A DNA stretch of 64,000 bases, taken from Spongospora subterranea. Its lineage: Eukaryota > Endomyxa > Phytomyxea > Plasmodiophorida > Plasmodiophoridae. Numbering within the stretch: position 1 is the stretch's first letter; every line of letters starts with the position of its first letter. A model generated the notes under the pieces. It saw only the letters and a list, made by a program, of their open reading frames with translations. It was not told the origin of the DNA and ran no database searches. This document shows, one piece after another, positions 1 to 12,453 of the stretch. The translations under genes and the position numbers were made by a program. The stretch spans positions 1 through 64,000 of the forward strand of contig OUQQ01000069.1 of assembly GCA_900404475.1 (NCBI GenBank), in the 5' to 3' direction.

Positions 1-180
1 CGACAATCGACAGTCAATAGAGAACAATCGAGCGATCCACTTGATGATGATATTGGCGACAATCGTTTCCGTGCTCAAGATCTGCACAAGCCCCAGAAAG
101 CCTCAACACAAACTGTTCGTTTTCGGGAATGGAAGTCGATGGCTGTCGATAGGGGACAAGGCGAACAAAGTAAATCCTGA
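1..180 (+). CDS. 3' end of an unidentified gene (partial)
   Basis: An open frame enters from the left edge and runs 59 codons to TGA at 178-180. It is polar (many Q, R, D and S) and looks like a disordered C-terminal exon. A possible donor (GTAAATCC, about 170) followed by an AG near 203 could instead continue the protein for about 20 residues to a stop near 270. No family is recognised and the start lies outside the window. Confidence 0.3.
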   Translation, partial: RQSTVNREQSSDPLDDDIGDNRFRAQDLHKPQKASTQTVRFREWKSMAVDRGQGEQSKS

Positions 181-2475
181 AACTCCAAGCGGATGATGTT
201 CAGGGGTTCAAACAATGTTTTTGGGATACACTTCTTCACACAACCTGAGTTCCAGACCCTTTATGTCATGAACAGACCCTGGCCATCCGGCAATTACGTT
301 ATGGTCGAACGTAACAGTGAAAGAGTACTGGCACTTCCGACTCCAATAAACTCAATCTTCCAGACCAGGGCACTGGAATAGGACAGCATGCGTCCAATCT
401 GTTGATGGAACGCAACCAGGAAAGCCGAATTCAGTCTTTGTTATTTGTCAGGCAAATAAATGTACTAACTCAGCATATTCAAGGCAGCAATAACACGTTC
501 GTTATACAATGCCACAGTTCCAAATCCAACCATTTCTGGGTTATTAGGGAAGACCAGCAATCTGCAACAGCAATTTCAGTAAGTTGGAGGTTCGCAATAT
601 CAGCCTCGCCGTCGCCAAAATTCTACCTCTAAAGGGTACTGTGAAAAATTTCACCTGGAAGTCAGAGTTATCGGGCAAACTTTCGCTCATTTTTGCATGA
701 ACTATCGAACTTGCTACTGAAATTGCTGTTGCGGATTGTCCGATCTTCCAAAAGGATATGGCATGCGAGGGAACGTTTGCTGGCTAAGTCGGACTTCCTG
801 GTGAAAGGTATCAACCTCAAAGATGGTAGAATACGTAGGGCTCCCAGGTCCCCAATTTGAGGGTTTGATATTGCGAGCCTAAGACAGAGATAATTAGGAT
901 AACACACCTTTCATGGACTGTGATAGTTTATTGGCAGAGCGCAACAGCATAAGGTGCGAATCGTCGGTGTGTAAATCGACACAAACTGTACTACATTAGC
1001 ACTGCATTTTAAGACCTTTCAAACCAAACTAAAAACGTGCCACTTTAAAACCCCCTATTCTGCTGTAGAAACACCATCTGAACCGTATCGAACCCCCAGA
1101 CTTTTAATTCCCCCCGCTTCAATAATTATAGGGCACATGTTCGTATAGATGACCATTTGCCCCGTAGGTCCGTGGTTCATTATTTCGGAGTCCGGAGTGT
1201 TTCACAATCATAATACAATCATGCATTCCGTCTCTACTTCTGAAGCTCTGTCTCGACTGTTAATAAAGTAAGTTAGCCACAACTGCACGTATGGTATTGG
1301 CCAATGATGATTAAACTCCATGCTAATGCTGATCTCATGACGAAAAACCTATCTCTATATAATCTGAGGCCTCAATACATTCATTGCAATGTACCTATGA
1401 AAATATTCATATCTGACTGTTTGTTCTTTCTCAGGTGAATGAAATAATGTTGCTGAATAATGTGTGTGTTATGAGTTTTAGATTATAGTCCCGTTGTTAT
1501 TGCATTTGTGTGTACAGCCTTTGAGCACGTGATGGTGTGATGACCTTGGCTGAAGGATAAACAATGCTATATCATTCTAGATTGGCCCATATATTTTCTG
1601 ACTAGATTAACAACTCGGAAATATCAATGGTTATTCTAAGACATCTGTCCAACCTTACAATAAATGTTTAAGATTCAATTGATGCTTTATCGTTGTTGTA
1701 AATCTGTAGTTACGGTAGTTGTACAGTTAACAGCAAATCTTAAAGTTATCAATTTTCCATGATAACACAGCACACGAAGCTCTGTTATCAAAGATATCGT
1801 CAAGACATTTCTAGTGACAGAGTTGTTTTCCATCTTGTATTGTCGATTAATGAAAACATTGATTGATCGCCATATTTCAGCTTGAACAAACAATACCAAA
1901 CTATAGTGAGTTTACGGATTTGAAATCGGCCACTGTCAATGATGGCGTGAACAGGAGGGCATGCCGCATGCGACGTGCATTCAAAATAGAACCTTGGTCA
2001 CTGATAATCCTGTCAACGTACAGTCACACTCATTATTGCATGGCACAGACCACGATTTCTTGCCTATCCGCAATTTCGGTTATCAACTGATTGATAAACG
2101 AATCATTTGTAAAATCTCACGTTTGTGCAAGCATTACTCAGTCTAGAAAAAACTGTAAGTCTGTTTTGTGACGTTGCTTTTCCAGTTGCAATGATGACTT
2201 ATTCTTCTAATTCGGAAGTTATGACGAATGAAAACATTTCAAGCTCAACAGTCTGAGCTTTCCGAAAGATTACTTCACCCATTTGCGTAAACCTTTCTGA
2301 ATTCTGGTATGCCCTGCAGGTTTTTCTTGGACGCATCGGGCCTTATTTCCCCATCCTGTTGTCTTAGACATTGTTTTCATTCTGGTGAAGCAGATTATAT
2401 GGACTTCAAAAATTTGATAAAATAACAATATTTGGGTATCAGCAAGTTTGCCGATAAAGCCGATGGTGGTGGATT
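181..2475. other. No gene supported
   Basis: Only short overlapping open frames without recognisable domains. The stretch from about 1000 to 2450 is AT-rich and looks intergenic. Open frames at 193-381 and 402-632 on the plus strand could be further exons of the gene at the left edge, but no convincing splice chain was found. Confidence 0.4.
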
Positions 2476-2853
2476 TTACTTTTTATATTTAGCTGCGATT
2501 TTTCTTTGCAATTCAACGTTTCTGGCACTTCGTTTTGCAGCGGGATCAGGCTTAGCATCATCCTCAGTTGTGCCGAGTAAGAATGGGTCGATTATCTTGT
2601 CAATCGCAAGATCAACGGTCCTTTGAAGGTCTCCGAAAAACGTTCTGCTCAATACATCACTGTTCTCATCTCGCAATTGAGCGAATTTTTCACGAACGCC
2701 ACCTAGCAATCCTTGGCGCTGACGAACGCGGCGATATACAAGTCCAGCTATTCCTCCAAGCGACGTCACGAGCACCATCGCTCTTGGATTGGATACGGTC
2801 ATCGCCAAGACGATCACCGCCAGGCCGATCACTATTGGTGAAGGAGTGTTCAT
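2476..2853 (-). CDS. Small membrane protein, unknown function
   Basis: A single-exon frame of 125 residues. Residues about 6-22 and 26-42 are hydrophobic and could form one or two membrane helices (VIGLAVIVLAM, then MVLVTSLGGIAGLVY). They are followed by an Arg-rich turn (YRRVRQRQ) and a soluble C-terminal half ending in a Lys-rich tail. The same frame stays open upstream, but the ATG at 2853 places the hydrophobic segment at the N-terminus, so it was chosen. The coding bias of the sequence is convincing, but the family is not recognised. A small organelle or ER membrane protein is one possibility. Confidence 0.55.
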   Translation of the reverse strand: MNTPSPIVIGLAVIVLAMTVSNPRAMVLVTSLGGIAGLVYRRVRQRQGLLGGVREKFAQLRDENSDVLSRTFFGDLQRTVDLAIDKIIDPFLLGTTEDDAKPDPAAKRSARNVELQRKIAAKYKK

Positions 2854-2892
2854 CTTCTCAAATTGATTGGGTCGACAAGTTGATGAAAAGCG

Positions 2893-2974
2893 CGATATGT
2901 CCGGTATATCGGATGAGTATGACACGTAATTCAACTCTACAGTCCAATGTGTGGGTTCAATTCCCACTATATCG
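2893..2974 (+). other. tRNA-like element, possibly a degenerate tRNA gene
   Basis: The ends can form a 7-bp acceptor stem (CGATATG with TATATCG, one G-T pair). They enclose a perfect T arm, GTGGG-TTCAATT-CCCAC, and a possible short D hairpin (TCCG...CGGA). The middle 37 bases do not give a clean 5-bp anticodon stem, so no anticodon is assigned. It could be a decayed tRNA, an intron-containing tRNA folded differently, or chance. It lies just upstream of the minus-strand membrane protein gene. Confidence 0.3.
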
Positions 2975-3521
2975 AATTCAATACCACTGTAATTTATACA
3001 AACATAAAAAATCGAATTTAACTTTTTCGGAAAAAAATAGAGATTACTGATCAACCTGATAAATTCAGCTGATCAAGATCACCGGCTGTTGCGACATCGT
3101 TATGGGTGAGCGGTTATCAGGAGTTCTGTTTCCTTTAAGAGATGCCAGGAACTATACTTTTGAGAGGCCCTAGGTGCCGGCGAGTTCACCCATGTATCAA
3201 ATCCCTGTTGGGATGTCGCTGTTGGACAAACGGTACACAGATGCTGCCTAATTCTTGACGTCGGCCAGCAGCATTGCTTAACGAACCACTGCGGTACGTG
3301 GAAGCGCCACAAGAACGTTTTTGTTTTAAATGGGAAATGCCAAGATGACCGTTGCCAAATCGCACAAACACCAAATCACAATCTGAGAAATAGAGCAACC
3401 CAAAAACTACATGCCGAACGGTGAAAATATGTACTTATTTTGTTCCCGGAAACCAAAACCATCTCCGATGTTAATGATCCTTCAGCGTCCTCATTGATAC
3501 TACATGTTCCTCTTTCAATTT

Positions 3522-4207
3522 TTATTGCTCAGGGCCTTCTGTGCCTTCGGGTTTCAGACCTTCGTAGCACGTTAGGCCAAAGTTATTGACCATTGTGTCG
3601 TCTGCGCCTTTAGACACCAAATATGCTGCCAGTTCCTCATATTTGTATGCAAAGCAATAGTGTAAAGCTGTTTGACCTTGTTTCTGCAATCATAGTATTG
3701 GTTAAATTGCATCGTCAGAAAGAACTGTTAATCCATACGTTTTGCTTATTTATATCTGCACCCCATCGTAAACATGCCTTAACCATACGTTTAGATCCAC
3801 ATTGACAAGCCACATGTAAACACGTATTTCCGTGCTCATCAAATGTGTCAACAGGAACTCCCAGAGAGAACAACTCCTCAACTTGTTTCGTGCTGACCAG
3901 AAAAACTCAGCGCAGATTGATATCTGACAATGGCGAAAGGGCTACCGGTTATTAAGGCACTTTGTGAATAAATCTTTTTGTTGCTCAGCAGTTAGTGTAG
4001 GTTCTTCGTCGCTGATGTGCTGCTTCTCGATGTCGGCTTCATTACCAACGTCTGCGTTCAGGTCGAATTCTGCTTCACCTGCAACCGTGCCAGCAGCTGT
4101 CCTTGATGGTGTAGCTGCATCTTGAGCTCGAACAACACTGGGAGAAACGCTTTTGTCATTCAACGCCGCGATCTGGCGTGATTCCAGTGCAGTAGATCCG
4201 TCTAGAC
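3522..4207 (-). CDS. Ankyrin-repeat protein (5' end not resolved)
   Basis: Three exons: about 4207-3946, 3892-3739 and 3683-3522 (introns of 53 and 55 bp). The C-terminal half carries two to three ankyrin repeats: GNTCLHVACQCGSKRMV...GADIN, then GQTALHYCFAYKYEELAAYL...GADDT, ending NNFGLTCYEGL. This end closely resembles a widespread family of short protist and fungal ankyrin proteins. The N-terminal exon is acidic and disordered and has no in-frame ATG. It opens at a likely acceptor (CATTAG at about 4208), so a first exon should lie in 4210-4500 but was not identified. Ankyrin repeats are protein-binding scaffolds; the partner is unknown. Confidence 0.75.
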
Positions 4208-4697
4208 CTAATGAGGTATGTTTTCCTTCAGATCAACAAAAGGGCAACATCATTCATTTAGCCACAAACCAGTTACCCCCGCAACAGCTGTCTGTCCAAT
4301 CATCTTGGCAGTACCCAATGAAGGCTTTGGACGAGCTTGCCAGACATTTGCCTTTGCAAAAACGGTCATTGACAGAAACAATATTCCTTAAAGCGTACTT
4401 TGGCTTGTTCAGCGACGACAGGCCTGTACGGGTTCATTGTCGCCGTTTTTATTCCACGAAGAGGAGCCTAACACATATTGATCAACACCAAAATGGCAGA
4501 GTTGACGCTTTGATCGATTCGACCTGATTGTCATAAGACATTCCGGCAATCCGTGCCGATAGTAAAGCCGATCCTAACGTTGTGATTGGTTGCGGTTTTG
4601 CTCTATCAGCCAGATTGATACGCGCGTTATTAGATTGTTGTAATGATGCCTAATAGGATCATGTTCTGTTAAAACCCAACAGCGCGTTGACTTAGCT

Positions 4698-7179
4698 TTA
4701 CACTAATACCTGCATCTGCTGCTGCTGCTGCTGTATCCCATCCTGCATTGCAAGACCCTGAGTTTGCTGTGCCAGCAGCATGGCCATCATCTCTTGATTG
4801 AAACCATGTGCAGCGTTTTGTGAGTTATTTCCGGCCAATATTCCTATCCTAATGCGTCAACTGTAATGTTACAGGAAACCAAGACAGTACTCACCTTCCG
4901 CCTTTAACTGATTCACTATCGCAGCAGTTAGCTCCTGAACCAGCCCTTTTGGAGGCTCGTCTTGGATATCAATTGTATTCTGGTTAACCGGGTCCGTTTC
5001 GATCTAGAGAGTCCATTTCAGATTCGGCGTTGTGGTGCACTAACTGTCACAAAAAATACCTCAGGAATTTCTACGTTATTTTTCATTTTAGAAACGTCAT
5101 CAACGTCAAACTTCCCCTCTTCTGCCTTTCCTTCATCGTTAGGACTATTGTCAACGGTCTTCTCTGGTTCGGTCGCCAAGGCGATCTGAAATACTAATGT
5201 TAATGGAGTTTTTGACATCAAAGCAGATTGAGTTTGATACAGTTGCTGGTTCAATTGTCTCAACGTCATCGAGCCCTAAATCTATATCGCTTGGTATGAA
5301 ATCTAAAGTAGACCATCGACATGAGTGATTCATCATCCAAAGGACACGGTGTTTCAACCTTTTTGAAGCGCAGTTGCTCGCTTGCACGGCGCGGCAACAG
5401 TACGTTTGTCTGCAAGTACATCTTCCCATGGAGTCTTGATTACATGGTTAATCGGGTCTTGAATCTGCGGCGACGTATCCGTAATCGGTCGAACTTTTCT
5501 GTGGATTGCAGTTGGCCATCAGACGAAAACAAAGATATCCTCATTTTATACCTTGATTCCAACGGTGGTACAGGACCGCCATAAGATATTGTCGATGGTG
5601 GCTCCTAAACATGCAATAAGTTATGAAAAAGCTCATAGGTTCATCGGATGATATACCTCTCGATAGGCAGGTCCTGCCGATTCATCAAGACCATATGGCT
5701 CTGCAATGGGACGATATAGGATCTGCGAGTATTTGGCATCAGGAATCACTAAGGTGGTTTCGTGAGCGAACGCTTCGATTAAATATGGGCTCAACAACGG
5801 CTTTGGCAGTTGATCTTCCGGAATTGTGGCGTTAATTTGAACGTAGTTCATATTGTTGACTAGAATAACGATAAGAAGTTGAAATTCGAGACCATGGCGA
5901 AATACCCCCTGCTTCAGTCGCTCGAACAACAATATCTTCTGTTGTCATTGGTGGACGGTTCCCTCTATCTTTCTGCATATTGTTGCCGTTGTCTGATTGT
6001 ACATGTCCTTCCGCCTTGGGAACAGCTAGCGTCTGATCGGCGCGTGAATTGACTTTTCGAACAAGACTCTAAGGACAACGGTTCAATTGGCGATTCTGGA
6101 TATTTGTGTCAATTTCAGAGACATCAAGTTTGGCATTTAAGGACATCGACGAACGGGTATCCCTCTGCCCATTATCGCTTGTTCCAACAACACCAATTTT
6201 CAACTCAGGATGATCGTCAGCGATTCTACTCTCTTTTCTTGTTGATCGTTCAGATTCCTCTAAACTCTGCATTGCCGGCTCTATTCAGATCGTCTTTGAT
6301 CGAGGCGAGGGGATGGTTACAGATGGTTCGATTTACCTTTGGTCAACGCCTTGAGTTTTGCCGTTACTGCCGGATCTGTTGAAAAGAATGGAGACGATCG
6401 CACCGTTTGACGAATGACATGCTCATTGAGCTGCCCTCCAAGAACATCCGTCAATATCTCCAGAACGTCGTCGTCAGGTGTCGTCTTGGGAATGAACTTC
6501 ATCTGCTCAACAGGAACAGACGTCTTACCTGATCGGCCTTATTCACACAGATGGTCCATTGAGTATTAGTGTTTTACCTGTAATAACAGATAACGCCTTC
6601 TTTTCAGATTTGGTCATGGTTGCTTTGGTAGACAATTTTGATTTCTTTTCAGTCGTTGTATAAGCCTTTGATTGTTTCTTATCCCTTAACAGTTGGGTTC
6701 GAGTTGGAGCACGAACTTTTAACGATTTTCGAATTTCCGATTGAGCTCGTGCAGTGTCAGACTTCCTAACGCTTTTCTTCCACTTTTTTTTGGTTTTTGA
6801 TTTGGCGTTAGAAGTGGCATGATCCTCTGGGAGGGTTGGATCATTTTCTAAGACCTATTTCAGGGTGAAGTTATGAGGGAGTATATCTATATAGCCGGAA
6901 TTTGGCGGTTACCTTTGACCAAACTGTAGGTCTGCCGCGATGCAATTGTTCTGACCTTTGAGCAATCGGTGTCGTCGAGCTAGATAAGGCATCAACTTTG
7001 GACACACGCCTTTGGACAGCTTTGTTATCGTCAATGTCTGACTCAATATTCGCACCTGATTCTGCCACATTGTGTCTGTGCCTTTTAGTTAACTCGTCAA
7101 TATTTGACCCTTTATCTGTTAGATAGCGCTCGACATCCTCCCCGTAATCATATAACGGTCTATCTTCCTGCTCGGCCAT
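4698..7179 (-). CDS. Multi-exon, mostly disordered protein of unknown function (626 aa)
   Basis: Twelve exons join in phase: 7179-6913, 6854-6578, 6537-6337, 6280-6123, 6068-5906, 5859-5657, 5604-5552, 5498-5359, 5302-5241, 5185-5060, 4979-4895 and 4843-4698. The start is the ATG of MAEQEDRPLYDYGEDVERYL. Residues about 90-180 are very Lys/Arg-rich. Two conserved-looking stretches follow: PEDQLPKPLLSPYLIEAF...HETTLVIPDAKYS and INHVIKTPWEDVLADKR. The tail has a helical segment (PPKGLVQELTAAIVNQLKAE), a Met/Gln-rich end and six glutamines from a CAG tract. No domain is recognised. A scaffold or ciliary/centrosomal protein is a guess from composition and from the ciliary genes nearby. All eleven introns keep phase, which supports the model even without a family. 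Confidence 0.65.
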
Positions 7180-8185
7180 AAATTCACACCTAATCAACAA
7201 AGATCGAGTACGATGACATAACGGGAATGAGATTATAGGTATCTGTTTTTGGTTCTATAGCGCATTGAGCGCGTCGGTAGAATTGAGCGGAGTAGCAAAT
7301 AGGCGTTTATTATCAAATACCACATAAATAAAGCAAATGTGCTAAGACCATCGCAGATATTCATATTCCATTAAGCATGGTGCATGACTTTTTAGGCTTA
7401 TTTCCCCAGATTTAGATGAAACCCCTCTCTAGGAATGCAAAATGATCTTGAAAAACAATACACCTTTGATATTGATGTTTTTAGGGGCGTGACGATCCTT
7501 ATGATAGAAACAGAGGCGGATGAAGATTTGTCACTGGCTGTTCACCAGATGTTTGTGATTGAACGACCGATGAAATAGACATGCCGTGACCGTTGTTTAT
7601 ATGGCAGCAATGCTCACGGTCCGACCATGTAGAATGATCAAGATCGCCCCCGAATTGATGGACGCCCCCGATCATGTGCGATAGGGGGAAGACAATGATT
7701 GGAGGTCTTTAGAGTGATGGAGTGGAGAGATGGAAACGTGTCACGGAGTATATGTGGAGAAGGGCTGAAGAGTGAAGAGCTGACAAGGGGTCTCTATCTC
7801 ACTCTAAGGAACCTTTCTATAAACCTGTAGGGTCTATAATACCCCTCTACCCTCTCTGCCTGATTACGCCCCAATATATTACACAATAATCACCTCTTAC
7901 CACACGCCCTATCAAACATCCCCACCGATATACCCACCGGTCCTGCATGCAACTGAATAGCACCCAATCAACCAAGCATACTGTTCCTGTTCTAGCTTGC
8001 GTACTAAAACAGCTTTGTGCTCGTAATGACCAGGTCCCTCTACCCTTCTCTTTGTTTTTTTTTAGGTTCACACACTAATCTTTTTTCATTATCCGCTTTG
8101 TTGTAAAAACTTGGTTTACCTTATTTATTAAGCCCCCGCCAAAGATTGACTCCCATATACTGTTTTTGATGTTGGATTATTTTAG
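7180..8185. other. Intergenic, no gene seen
   Basis: No frame with recognisable protein features. It should contain the promoter of the minus-strand gene to the left and the unresolved first exon of the cyclin gene to the right. Confidence 0.45.
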
Positions 8186-8913
8186 TTGGTCCTGGATCCC
8201 GATTCGGTTACGAAATTTCACGCCCTGAAGCCTCCAGCTATAACAATCCTTGATTATCTCGAAAGGTTTGGTGATCGTTTGTAGTCTGTCCCAATATTTA
8301 ACGTCACTCATGCAGAATAAGGAAATACGCATCCTGCAGCGACGAGTGTTTTGTTTTAGCTCTAGTTTACATTGACCGGATAATTCAAAGCAATCATAAC
8401 TTCACCGTCAATTCGCTCAATGTACATCGATTGTTGATTACTAGGTATGTGCACGCTTCCGGGGCTGTGTGTATGTATTTGTTTACCTTCGTTGCTTTCA
8501 GTGTTATGCTCGCGGCTAAGTTTTTCGATGACCAATATTTCAACAATGCGTATTATGCCAAGGTCGGGGGTGTTCCTTGCCATGAAATCAATTCCCTGGA
8601 AGTAGAATTTTTATTCATGATTAATTTTTCCTTGTTCGTCACTAGTGATGCCTATATGCAGGTAATTGCTGTACTTCCACCTAGTATTATTGCTCACATT
8701 ACCGATAATCAGTATTATACCGAGCTCTGCAATCATGCTCTCAACAGCGGATGTTCATGTCAGGAGGATGCCGGTCCCTTAAGTGATTTTTTTCCCAGGT
8801 CCACGGTTGCTATCGCTTCCGAACCTTCCGAACCCAAAAGTGTTTCTACAAATACAAGGCCTTCACAAAGGCGTTCAATAACGAGGAGTCAAACAAGAGT
8901 TGTCACTCAATAA
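8186..8913 (+). CDS. Pho80/PCL-type cyclin (cyclin P/U family), 5' end unresolved
   Basis: Exons 8186-8265, 8316-8444, 8502-8661 and 8713-8913. The spliced protein shows the family signature in order: [67 protein letters not shown] and [15 protein letters not shown]. These form the cyclin box of Pho80-like cyclins, which activate Pho85/CDK5-type kinases in phosphate sensing and cell-cycle control. The tail of about 60 residues is Ser/Arg-rich. Skipping the 51-bp third intron restores the expected [11 protein letters not shown] junction. The first listed exon begins at an acceptor (TTTTAG), so a short N-terminal exon upstream is missing from this model. Confidence 0.88.
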
Positions 8914-9397
8914 AACCTTAATTAATTATTCGAAAATTGTCTTCTACTGTACAACGTTTCTTTGCTATTCTGTTAATTCCTGTTTACTTAATGAGTTCAA
9001 TCATGCTTTATTTCCCAAATAAATTAATCAAATGCCACGTCCTGGAACCCGGCGTTGGATATCCGGAAGCCGTGGAGTTGAGGTGGGTGGGTCTGTAGTC
9101 TGTACTGGACTACGTGGCCAGCCACAGAGATTGAATAAGAGGTTGACGTTACTTGCCGTTAATGCCGTCCTGTTACAGTCAGGATAATACTGATAATACT
9201 GCACTCTCATGCCACACTGGCGGGTTGCTGGCTCAGCCCAATATTGATCATCTCGATCTTAAAACACCGAGCCAGCACTTAAAACACAGTCAGTATTATT
9301 AGATTATCTGTGACGATATTTTTTCTTTGATAAAATCTTTTCTGGTTTCGTGAATCTTGAGGATTGTTTGTTTCTCAATCCACATATATATGCAGGA
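8914..9397. other. Intergenic between cyclin and aminotransferase genes
   Basis: No coding frame or RNA gene recognised. The last 100 bases are AT-rich and precede the aminotransferase start. Confidence 0.4.
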
Positions 9398-11153
9398 ATG
9401 GCGACACCTAGTGTCGCCCTCTCACTCAAAACATTGAATGCCAATGTTCTTCTCGCCCGTTATGCTGTTCGTAGTGAGATTGCCGCGCGGGCGACTGTAT
9501 TGGCTAGACGACTAGATAATGGGGACGTATCGCTTCCGTTCAAGTCGATAATATCGTGCAATATCGGTGATTATTTTGTCGATTTTCCGTCATCCATTGC
9601 TCATGATATGTACTCGATTAGGCAATCCTCATGCACTTCTTGGTCAAAAGCCTCTAACTTACATTCGGCAGGTGCAAACTTATTTTTCCGTTTTTTTCTG
9701 CATTTTTGATATTAGTTTTAGGTTTTGTCGTTATGTGTCAATCCCGACCTACTTTTAACGAAAGGAATTTTTCCTCTGGATACCATCAAGCGTGCGAAAC
9801 AATTGCTTGCCACCATTCCGGGAGGTGTAGGTGCCTATTCTAATAGTCAGGTATCTTGTGTATATGTAATTGTTATCTTGCTACCCGTTGACGTGATTGT
9901 TAGGGCCTTGAATGTGTCCGTTCTGATATTGCTGCATTTTTACGCAATCGGGATGCGGTTGATACATCCATCGACGAAATCTACTGTACAAAAGGGGCTT
10001 CTGAGGCCGTCAAGATGACACTTGAATGCTTGATCAGGAATGGCCAAGATGGAGTCCTTGTTCCTGTACCTCAATATCCTCTCTATTCAGCAACCCTGAC
10101 TTGCTTAGGGGGGCAAACACTTGGCTATTATCTTGATGAAGATGATCAATGGTCTCAGTCTAAAGCTGAGCTCACCCGTGCATATAACGATGCTGTTTCT
10201 AGCGGTATAAAGGTTCGTGCCTTGGTCATCATTAATCCAGGCAATCCGACTGGCCAAGTGCTGGATCGCAAAACTTTAGAGTCCACGATTGAATTTTGTG
10301 CTGAGAATAATCTCGTAAGTATTCCCTCCCTGCCTAAATTTACCTGTAATCACTGCTCAGCTAATAGGTGTTGATGGCTGATGAGGTTTATGCCGATAAT
10401 GTATATGCTGAAAATTGCAAGTTTTTTTCATGTCGGCGTGTAGCATATGAAATGGGAGTGCCTGTCCAGATGGTCTCATATAATTCCATTTCTAAAGGTA
10501 TAACCTTTATCTTCTTGTTAGAGTGACTCTCATTAATGGAAACTTTTAGGATTCACTGGCGAGTGCGGTCTTCGTGGAGGATATATGCACTTATGGAATT
10601 TCGACAAGGACGTGATGTAATACCATCATGAGGCAATCTTGGTTCAACGTCAACGCTGAATGGTAATCTTAGGGAACAGATGACCAAATTGGCTAGTATG
10701 AGCCTGTGCTCCAACACAATTGGGCAACTTGCTATGGCTCTTCATCTTGCTCCTCCGCGGCCGAATGAGCCCTCGTATGAGCTTTATATTTCAGAACGGG
10801 ACAGCATTCTTAGTAGTTTAAAGAATCGAGCAATGCGTATCTCTGAGGCATTTAATAGACTCGATGGTATGTCCTGCACGATAATTCAAGGCGCCATGTA
10901 CGCGTTCCCTCGCGTTAACATCCCTCAAGGGGCGGTTGTTATGTCCAAGTCCAAAGGGTATCCTCCTGATGAACTATATGTCAGGGAGTTATTAGAGGAG
11001 ACAGGAGTTGTATGTGTTGCTGGTAGCGGGTTTCTGCAAAAGGACGGTACTTATCATTTCAGGATTACAATATTACCCCCTGAAGATCAAATCGATCAAG
11101 TTATCCAATTAGTCTCACAATTTCATGCAAGGTTTATGAAACGGTATTCTTAA
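9398..11153 (+). CDS. Alanine aminotransferase (class I/II PLP enzyme)
   Basis: Seven exons: 9398-9566, 9622-9671, 9722-9850, 9904-10314, 10368-10497, 10550-10616 and 10673-11153, giving 478 residues, a normal length for this enzyme. It interconverts alanine and 2-oxoglutarate with pyruvate and glutamate, using pyridoxal phosphate. Family landmarks are in order: NPHALLGQKPLTYIRQV, GVGAYSNSQG, TKGASEAVK, VPVPQYPLYSA, VIINPGNPTGQVL, ADEVYADNVY, the PLP-binding lysine in SISKGFTGECG (split by intron 5), and GSGF...YHFRITILPP near the end. There is no obvious mitochondrial presequence from the chosen ATG (MATPSVALSLKTLNANVL), though that start is basic enough to be debatable. Every intron is 50-56 bp. 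Confidence 0.95.
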
Positions 11154-12453
11154 AACCAAGCCATATTGTTAAAAAAAAATATTCAGTAAATCACATCGTA
11201 TATTTCCCTATATATGATTATATCAGAGCCCCTATTAGCTTTGATACCCGTGTCGGGCTCTGCGGTATCCGCCACGGACATCTCGCATCCGGCATCTCGC
11301 AATAGTTGTCGACCTCTGGGCAACAAAGGTTCTCAGCGTCATTTCGTTCGTGAGCGGAATAGGCCGGACCCTCGATATGCAAAACATGAACATGGGCGGG
11401 CACATTCCCAATAGTTTTTACTCTACTTGAAGGCTCAAACCGGACTCAAGGGACAATGGTAGACTCTGGTTATCCTTATTGTTATGTTTTTGCCGATTGT
11501 GATGACAAAAAACCAGTCCTTTTTTCTTAATCAATTGTGACGACAAATGTTTCAGCCTTGTCTGACTAGATCGTTTTGTTTTTTGCATGCCGGGTTGCCT
11601 AGCTTATCATTAACCGCCTCATAGATATAGTGCATCGGACGTCAAGTTCGTCACGGTGGGGTTGTAAGGTTGGAGGCTCATCAAAAGCTCTCGACTATGC
11701 TGCAGCAGCCTAGTTAAATTGGTCCATGGTAAGTAATTTTAGGCAATCAAAGCATTTACCTATTGTGATGACAAAAAACCAGTCCTTTTTTCCTAACCAA
11801 ATATGACGACATTTGTTTCAGCCTTGTCTGAATCATTTTCAAGTTGATTTATTTTTGATTTCATTCACACTCTTGATTAACATTATGCATTACAGAAAAC
11901 AGTTAGATTCTCATCGAAGCACGGTGGATCAGTTGCATCATGTCGAGTATATAGCTGTGTTGTCAAAACCCGCCAAAATGAGTAACGGTTGATGAAGACC
12001 TATTTTCAAAATTCGCGTGAAGTTTGTGAGCTTGACATCTGCAAAATCAATGCCAATAATAAACAGATGGCACAGGAGATTATACTGCAGTCTGTCAATT
12101 GTATATTTCTATCGAAGCGGTCTTTCAGGACGATATCGGGTTCCCTGTAGGACCTGTTATGCATAAAGTCTAACCGGTATTGTATTCCTTTCGTTTTAGG
12201 CAATGTATTCGGGTGGGGCCAGGTCCCATTCGGTCTATGATTAAACATCCAATGTTCATCATATGGAACCAAAGCTGGTTGCAGGAACAAGTGGTTGCGA
12301 GAAAAGCCACTGCTGGCTTCTCATCCGACAATTCGAATGTTTGCATCAGACAAACAAATGAAGTGCTGTGTTTTTCCTCGTGAAACGATTGTTTCGTCAC
12401 TGTGATCCTTTGTATTGAGCTCTTCGGCGATCGATAGATGTACCAATCTTTTG
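11154..12453. other. Intergenic with a duplicated segment
   Basis: No coding frame recognised. Holds the 70-bp direct repeat listed separately and a possible promoter for the gene at 12454. Confidence 0.4.
11495..11832. repeat. Direct repeat, two copies of about 70 bp
   Basis: Copies at 11495-11567 and 11760-11832 share TTGTGATGACAAAAAACCAG, then CCTTTTTT, (T/C)GACGACA and a common end TTTCAGCCTTGTCTGA. A few substitutions separate them. Spacing is about 265 bp. There is no coding content. They could be two solo remnants of a short mobile element, or footprints of a local duplication. Confidence 0.7.
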
